This document shows positions 57,201 to 64,000 of a stretch of 64,000 nt of DNA, in pieces. The DNA is taken from NCBI GenBank assembly GCA_010093485.1, contig MU001501.1:699052-763051 (forward strand), written 5' to 3'. A program made the position numbers and the translations under genes. The notes below the pieces were generated by a model. That model worked only from the letters and a program-made list of their open reading frames with translations, was not told the DNA's origin and searched no databases. The DNA is from Karstenula rhodostoma CBS 690.94 (Eukaryota > Ascomycota > Dothideomycetes > Pleosporales > Didymosphaeriaceae). How positions within the stretch are numbered: position 1 is the stretch's first letter; every line of letters starts with the position of its first letter.

Positions 57201-57677
57201 AAAACTTCTTAAAAAAATATTTAGTCTTAAAGTATTCTTTCTCTTTATAGTTTAAATAAGCCCTATCCTTAAAGTATTATTATTAAATATTATTCTATTT
57301 TTTTTATTATAGGGTTTATTTTTTCCTTTTATAAACTTTATTCTCTATAATTATATCTTTATTATAATTTCTTTACTTATAATATAGTTTTTATATATTA
57401 GTCTTCTAGCTATATATTAGCCTATATAACTTTTTCTTCTCTAGTTATTACTTATATAGTTTATTATCTACTTATATAGCTAACTTAATTAAGTCTTTTA
57501 GAGTATTAGGTTTATTATAGTAGATTAGTTTATCCTTAACTATTTCCTTTAGTCTATTATAGTATACTATCTAGAATAAAATATTATTCTAATTAATCTT
57601 TACTTAGAGTTATCTAAATATACCTAAATATTTACTACTAAATTTAGTTTATTTAAAGTATTAGATAAGGTACTTAG
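51209..57677 (-). mobile_element. degraded Ty3/Gypsy retrotransposon, copy B
   Basis: On the minus strand the order is gag side at right, RT, integrase, LTR at left. Codons at 54958-54920 read FYIVYLNNILIYS, the Gypsy RT catalytic motif (YLDDILIYS type) with both Asp now Asn. At about 52860-52800 the minus strand reads FKKGDKVFLL-stop-KNLKIK, the integrase C-terminal motif (GDKVLLxxKNIKT type). The 3' region repeats Gypsy copy A. Stops are in every frame. An R1 insertion sits at 53018-53172. The right end breaks at 57677, where different DNA begins. Confidence 0.75.
53018..53172 (+). mobile_element. R1 short insertion with 14-bp target-site duplication
   Basis: A 155-bp insertion flanked by TAACTAGCTTATAT at 53004-53017 and 53173-53186. 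The parallel site in Gypsy copy A (about 50150) has a single copy and no insert. The insert is far less AT-rich than its host (GGCGCGTTGTGC, AAGGCGCGCCCAGCG), so it arrived after most RIP damage. It has no ORF. A long variable target duplication suggests a LINE-mobilised SINE, but there is no clear poly(A) tail. Confidence 0.72.
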
Positions 57678-58966
57678 CAGTGTTACGAAAAATAGTAATT
57701 AAGTATTACTAAGTAACTGAGTAATTACTATATAGTATCACTAAGTAATTACTTAATTACTATTACTCAGTTATAATTACTCAGTTACTAATTACTATTA
57801 CTAATTGCTTAAAAAATAAAATAGTAACTAAGTAATTACTTAGTTACTATATTTAGTAATTGTTTTTAAATATATAACTAAATTTAAAGTTATTATAAGT
57901 AAAGATTAAACTTTAATTAGTATTATATATACTTTAAAGGCTTTAATATATAGTATTTTTTAATATATTATTATTCTTTAAGCCATTTAAAGACGCTTAA
58001 GCTTATAGTAAAAAACTTAAAAATATTATATAAATTAAATACCCTAAATACTAACTAGCTTTTAAAATATTATAATAAGCTATAATAGATACTAATACCT
58101 ATAATAATTATTATTATTTATAAAATACTTATAGTTATATAAAAAATATTTTATTAAAAAAAGCTTTATAATTACTTTAGAGTAGTAGAGACTTTAATAC
58201 TTTTAGTAAAAAATTTAAAAAGACTATATAATTAATTTAGTTTATATAGTAACTGATTTTTAAAATATAGAACGATAGTAAAATATATAAGTATACTAAT
58301 AAAAATACTAAAAATAGTATAATAATTGGTTATATATATATAAATAATTCTATTATAAAAACTTTATAATTCTTTAAGGGCCTTTACATCCTCAAGACTT
58401 TTAGTAAGAAATTTAAAAAGATTATATAATTAAATTTAGTATAGGTAATAGCTATTTTTTTAATATCTTAAACTTAGTATTATTGGGTTATAGTATTTAT
58501 ATAAAACTCTATTAGTAGTATTATAAATATATTACTAAAGAGTTTTTTTTTTTAATATTCTTTATTATTACTTTTTTACCTTAATAGCCTTAATAAAGGG
58601 ATTAAGACCTCTATAAGTAATAAAAAGTTATTTTTAATAATAATATTAATAAAATTACTATATAATATTACTAAAATTTAGAATTTTAGATAATAAATCT
58701 AAGCTTTATTATATAGTTATATATTATTAAGAGTTTAAGAAAGATCCTATTTTATAATAAAAAGCTACTTATTCTTTATAATAGTATTATATAAAAAGTA
58801 ATTTCTTATATTTTTATAGGTCTTACTATATTTTTATAATTTATAGGATAATATTAAGATTTAATTATATAAGCTATAGTTACTATTATTATTACTACTA
58901 TTAGTATTATAAATTATTTTCCCTATAATAGTTTAATTACCTATAAAATTAAAGTATATATTTACT
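57678..58966. mobile_element. possible hAT-type DNA transposon end and adjacent decayed DNA
   Basis: At 57678 the Gypsy sequence gives way to CAGTGTTACGAAAAATAG followed by many AGTAATTACT-like subterminal palindromes. hAT elements begin CAGTG. An inverted counterpart TCACGACACTA ends at 61287, and every mismatch to CAGTGTTACGA is a transition. No 8-bp target duplication could be matched, so this is tentative. Confidence 0.3.
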
Positions 58967-61150
58967 TATTAAAAATATGAATAATACTTAGCAATATCGG
59001 GGTTTATAGAGCTCCAATTAGCCACGATAAGGGGTGCCTTAACCTAAGTACTAAACTAATTTAGGATAAGTATAGTATATAATTAGCCTTTCTAGTAATC
59101 TTTTTTTATATAGCAATCTAATTAATTCGCTCCCTAAATAAAGGGATATTTAAGCTCCTTTTCTCTACTATAGTTATAAGTCTAGTGCTTAGAATATAGA
59201 ATAATTCTCCCTATATACTTTACTACTTAAATATATCCTCTTAGGTTCTCCTATTATACTAAAAGCCTTCTTTATTTAATAAAGCTATAAGTAATTTAAC
59301 TATTCTAGTTACTTAGACCTAGCTTATTAATTAAATAAGCTAGCCTTATTAGTTTATAAGCTTATATTTCTAAGTAAACTCTAAAGGTATTTAGTCTAAA
59401 ATTAATCTAGATAATTTAATAGCCCCCTTAATTAAGAATAATTACCCTATTTAACTAGTTATTTTAGAGGAACTATACTAACTAGTTACTTTAGATAATC
59501 TTAAAGATTATAAGTAGGAGCTTAAATTATATAAGAAGGATAAGGAAAGCTATATTTTAAGAATTATAAAATATTATACTATAGTCTCTAACTAGTAAAT
59601 ATACTATTCTAAACTATAAAATCTCTAGAACTAAGTTTATACTACTATTTTCTAAGATCTCTTTACTCTAGTAATAATTAATATAGTTAAAGATAATAAA
59701 TTTATCTTATAATATCTACTTTATATACTAAAGAATAATCTAGTACCTACTAAAGAAGTAACTAAAAACCTTATTTAAGTATAGTATTATACTTATTTTA
59801 ATAAAGTAAAGAGTAAATAGTAGAACCTAAAGACCTAATTTAAAGAATAGTAGTTCCTTTACTATAAAGTAATTATATACTTAGTTAAAAAAATTAAAGG
59901 AGCGCTTATAACCTATAATTTTCTTAAAGCTTTAGGTAAAAAGATTACCCCTAAGTAGTCCTACTTAATTAAGTAATAAATTCTACTTAATAAGATACTT
60001 AAAAGGCCTATAATAATACTTTCTAAAATTAAAAAAATATTTTTAGTACTAATCTAAAAATAATTACTCTACTCTAATTATAAAAGGACTAGTATCTATA
60101 TAATATTTAGTAGTTAGACTACTAAGCCTAGTAGGGAATTATTTAATAATATATAAAATAATAATTATTTTAATTACCTCTATAAAAATACCTAATATAA
60201 ATAGTAACTAATTAAATACTAATACTTATAGATAGCTATTACTAGTACTTTAATTAATAAATTCTAAGTATTTAACCTTTCTAATAAAGAGTAAAATAAG
60301 ATTTTAAGCTATCTAAAACTCTTATAATAGTTAAAGCTATAAACTAAGATTAATAGTACTAATTAGAAAATAAGTAATAAGAAGTAGCTTATTATTAACT
60401 ACTCTAGTAGTATTATAGTAGCTTTTATTAATCTAATTAATCTTTTAAGTAAAGTCTCTAAGAATAGAATCTATAATATAATATAGAATTCTTACCTACT
60501 TTCTAAGAATATAATTCTAAATAGTATAATTACTATTTACCTTATTAATAATTAGAACCTTCTAGTTACTAGTTCTTTTAAAAAAGTAACTATAGAAAAC
60601 TAAGTTAAAATAGGAACTTAAACTCTATCTATCTTAGAAATAGAAAATTACCTAATTAAGAATATTTTTTATAGTAAGAATAGGAAATAATTAGAGAATC
60701 TACTACTTAAAGATATAAAAGTAGTTAAAAACTTTTATATAAATATTATCTTAGAAGTTTAACTTAAGAAAGTTAGTATTTAGTATCTTAGCTTAGATAA
60801 TATTTTAAGAATTAGAATAATTAAATAAAGCGTTATAATAGTAGACCTATAGTATAAGTATAATTTTACTTTTCTTAAATATAAGTCTATATATTTTTAT
60901 TCTACTATTATAAATATAATTTAATTATCTAAACTATTAAGAGATATAGTGAAGAAAAGGAGCTCGAATATCCCTTTATTTAGGGAGCGAATTAATTAGA
61001 TTGCTATATAAGAAAAGATTACTAGAAAGGCTAGTTATATACTACACTTGTCCTAAATTAGTTTAGTGCTTGGGTTAAGGTACCCCTTATTATAGCTAAT
61101 TAGAGCTCTATAAACCCTAATATTACTAAGTATTATTTATATTCTTAATA
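58967..61150. mobile_element. 2.2-kb element with ~200-bp terminal inverted repeats
   Basis: The left arm (58967-59173) and right arm (60945-61150) are near-perfect inverted copies; for example TCGCTCCCTAAATAAAGGGA and CTAAACTAATTTAGGA occur in both. Differences are almost all transitions. The 1.77-kb interior is RIP-decayed with no readable domain. It could be a long-TIR DNA transposon or an inverted pair of solo LTRs with intervening DNA. Confidence 0.6.
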
Positions 61151-61399
61151 TACCCCCTAAGTAAACAGCGCTTATTATTTATCTACTAGTAGAATTTAAT
61201 TATTTAGATTAGCTTCCCTTTTAGAAATATATAGCTTAAACTATAATTTCCTACTTATATTACGCTATTATTAGTATCACGACACTAATTAGCTAGAGTA
61301 AGAGTCTCCTAGTACTTAGTATAGTACTTATAAATAGTAGTAGCCTTATAACTAAGTATAGTAAGTAATAGTAAATAAGGTAAGTAATTATTATATAGT

Positions 61400-64000
61400 A
61401 TAAACTAGTAGAGGTAGGTAAAATAAGAAGATATCTTTTATACCTTTTAAATTTCTTTTCTTTATCCCTATTATCCTATCTTATAATATATTCTTACCTT
61501 TTACTTTTTAATACTCTATTTATACTTTTTAGATAGCTAATAATACTGCTAAAGCTTATACTACTAAAGCGCTTAAATAAGAATAAAAATTTAAAGCTAA
61601 ATAAGTAGCTACTACTAAAAGATTTACTATAACTCCTTAAATAACTTATTATAGTTACTCTTCTACTTAGTCTATTTTCTATACTCTTAGCTAAGCTCCT
61701 CTAATAATATTATATACTCCCCTAGCTATAGAAGAAAAGTATATTAGGGCTATCTAGCTAATAAGCTACTTTAGCTATTTAATAAGTACCTTAAGTAGTA
61801 GGTTAGATAGCCTCTACTATAATATTATAAATTAGTAGACTAGGTACTACTTTTACTATTATATATACTTATATAAATTAATATAAGCTAGATTCTTTAC
61901 TTATCTAGTTAAGCTTTACTAATTATTATAGTTTACTATTCCTAGCTATATATATAATATACTTTATCCTATTCTATAATAATTTAAACTTTAGTATAAA
62001 TTTCCCTTATCTTCCTTATTATTTAGATTTTTACTAACTATATATAGGCTTATAAAGTTAATTATTTATAGTAGTATATTTAAGCTATATTAAAGGATTA
62101 AAATAAAAGTTAAAAAACCCTTCTTATACCTTTATAGAATCCTTACTTAATAATTAGCTTTTTTTCTATTCTCTCTACTCCTATTCCTACTCTATCTACT
62201 TCTATTTTATCTCTACCTACTTTTATCCCTACTTCTATCCCTACTTCTTCTACTTTTATTCCTACTTTTATTACTCCTATCCCTACTCTACCTACCTTCT
62301 AGTAAGTCTACCCTATAAATAGCTAGGAGGTAGGCTTATAGGAGGCTATATATACTTCTAAGTATAGTATATCTACTCCTTATAAATACTATATTTTACA
62401 GTAGCTCTATAAGGTAGGCCTAAATATTAGTTATTATAGTATAGATTAGTAGTAGCCTAACTTTAATTATTTTAAGGAGTATCTATATAGTTATAATAGG
62501 TTTTTTAAAACTAAGAAATCTCTTATTTATAGTTAGGGTAGCTTTAGATATAGGTATACTAGGTGCTCTAATATATTAGAAGTATAGTAGTATACTTAGC
62601 TTTATAAGCTCTTTAATTAGATACTTAATATATTTAAATAAGATAGATTTTTTTTATTTTTCCTTTATTTTTCTTTTATTCTCTAGTTAAAAAGTGCTTT
62701 TTATAATTAAATCTAATAAATCTCTACTTACTTTACTTCTTCTATATCTATAATTATAAAATTTATATTTTAAAGGTTAAGTAGTTATATAAATCTAGTA
62801 AACTATTACTTTAATAATACTTTTATTAAACTATTTATAGGTATTTTACTTATTTTAAAATATAAAACTTTAAATAATCCCTTTATATACTCTTATTATA
62901 GCTATATATTCTAGATATTAATATAGTAAAAGTATATAGTAATCCTTTTATTTTTTCTAATTACTAGTCTAATTATCTACTAGTTATTATAGTAGATTTA
63001 CTAGAGCGATCCTAAGTCTAATATAAGTTTAGTAAAGAAGCACTTTAAAGCTATTACTTCTTTACTAATATACTCTAGAGTAAGAAGCTCTACTTCTATA
63101 GTTAAAATTATAATTATACTTTAGTAAGCTACCTTCTATAGAATAGTACTACTAAATAATAAAGTAATATACCTATAAGATAATTATCTTATTAGTAAAT
63201 TATCTATAAAAGATATATCTCTATAAATAAGTAAATCTAAACTATTATATCTACTAAACTAAATTACTTTCTAGCGCGTCCTATAAAGATATAGAATTAC
63301 TTAATTAACTATTACTTTATACTTTATACTTAGGTTAGTAAGGAAGAAGGATAGCTTTAATATAGTAAATATAATATCTAGTTATAGTATAATTACTATA
63401 TATAATACTAATCTAACCTTTTTTTAATAACTCTTAATCTACTATAATAATACTTTACCTTTACTCTTTTTAAGCTTATTAATTAAGAGAGGAGTAGGTA
63501 GGAAGCTACTAGCTTTATAAAGCTTAAATCTTTTTATAATTTTATTAATATATATATCGTGTATAAGCGTAATTATCTAATTATCTTAGTCTCTAATTAC
63601 TTATACTCTAAGAAACTACTTAACTAGTTTCTTATTTTTAATCTTATATTTATTTATAACCTTATTCTATAGTATTTAAGCTTACTCTCTATAGTTATTA
63701 TAATATAAAAGTAGTATATTATCTATATAGAATAGTACTAGGATTTTTTAATTTCTAGAAAGGAATAAATAAGGCTCTTCCTTTAAAGCTTTAAGCCCTT
63801 TAGCTCTAAGCGAGTAGGAAAACTCTTTATATTAGAGAAGTAATAAATCTCTTAAACTATAGAGAGCTTAATTTAATTTTATATATATTCTTAGTGTCTT
63901 AAACCTATCTAGAAGTTTATAGGTTATAGAATTATTTACTATAATTATAGTATTTAGGAATACTCCTATAATATTATATTATTTAATCTTAAAGTTAAAC
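61400..64000 (-). mobile_element. degraded Ty1/Copia retrotransposon, runs off the window
   Basis: On the minus strand 63732-63706 reads FYIDNILLL, the Copia RT motif (FYVDDILL type) with one Asp changed to Asn. Just upstream, codons reading KEFSYSLRAKGLKAL and EEPYLF correspond to the usual WYxxLxxxLxxLGF and D-C-F region. Stops interrupt the frame. Pyrimidine-rich repeats (CCTACTYCTA-like) at about 62180-62310 lie further left. Left limit uncertain; the gag side is beyond the window. Confidence 0.55.

Larger units (their letters stand above)
40100..64000. repeat. RIP-mutated AT-rich transposon block
   Basis: From about 40.1 kb to the end the sequence is dominated by TA, AA and TT, with C and G rare and CpG almost absent; ORFs over about 60 codons vanish. 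Recognisable transposon motifs carry C-to-T and G-to-A changes (for example Asp-Asp codons now Asn codons), the signature of repeat-induced point mutation in Pezizomycotina. The block holds nested, truncated and inverted copies of several elements, listed below. It continues past the window end. Confidence 0.9.

Overview
This window comes from a filamentous ascomycete (Pezizomycotina, probably Dothideomycetes). Genes carry many 43-65 nt GT-AG introns, the protein families are typical of moulds (OPT, ACS-type MFS and NCS1 transporters, a Zn2Cys6 regulator, XanA-like and IPNS-like dioxygenases), and the last 24 kb is a very AT-rich block of broken transposons with the C-to-T decay expected from repeat-induced point mutation (RIP). 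All gene models were assembled by eye from splice signals and reading frames.

Bases 1-19,000 hold a protein with an HELSH zincin-like motif (with an AT-hook tail stranded behind a stop), a Lys-rich nuclear-type protein with three ACGCGT boxes upstream, a Myb/SANT-like protein with five exons, a possible small gene on the other strand, an alpha/beta-hydrolase pseudogene, a small tail-anchored coiled-coil protein, a GNAT acetyltransferase, two MITE-like elements, a six-exon OPT oligopeptide transporter and a coiled-coil hypothetical protein.

Bases 19,056-32,396 look like one functional neighbourhood: an ACS-family MFS transporter, a XanA-like Fe(II)/2-oxoglutarate dioxygenase, an IPNS-like (thymine-7-hydroxylase/HxnY type) dioxygenase, a second XanA-like dioxygenase, an alpha/beta hydrolase, a Zn2Cys6 regulator and an NCS1 nucleobase-type permease. 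Most sit in divergent pairs with GATA-type sites between them. Two uptake systems, three dioxygenases of nucleobase- or nicotinate-handling families, one hydrolase and a dedicated regulator suggest an uncharacterised catabolic cluster for a nucleobase-like or other N-heterocyclic compound. This is the best candidate for a new system.

Bases 32,400-40,100 are sparse: a multiply frameshifted DUF7924-like pseudogene, a small Cys-rich peptide gene and a single-pass cell-surface protein. At about 40.1 kb composition changes sharply. From there to the end lie RIP-mutated Ty3/Gypsy (minus strand, reverse-transcriptase motif at 54.9 kb) and Ty1/Copia (minus strand, 63.7 kb) remains, two families of short retroposon-like insertions with clear target-site duplications, a 2.3-kb palindrome and a 2.2-kb element with about 200-bp terminal inverted repeats. 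I found no intact host gene there.
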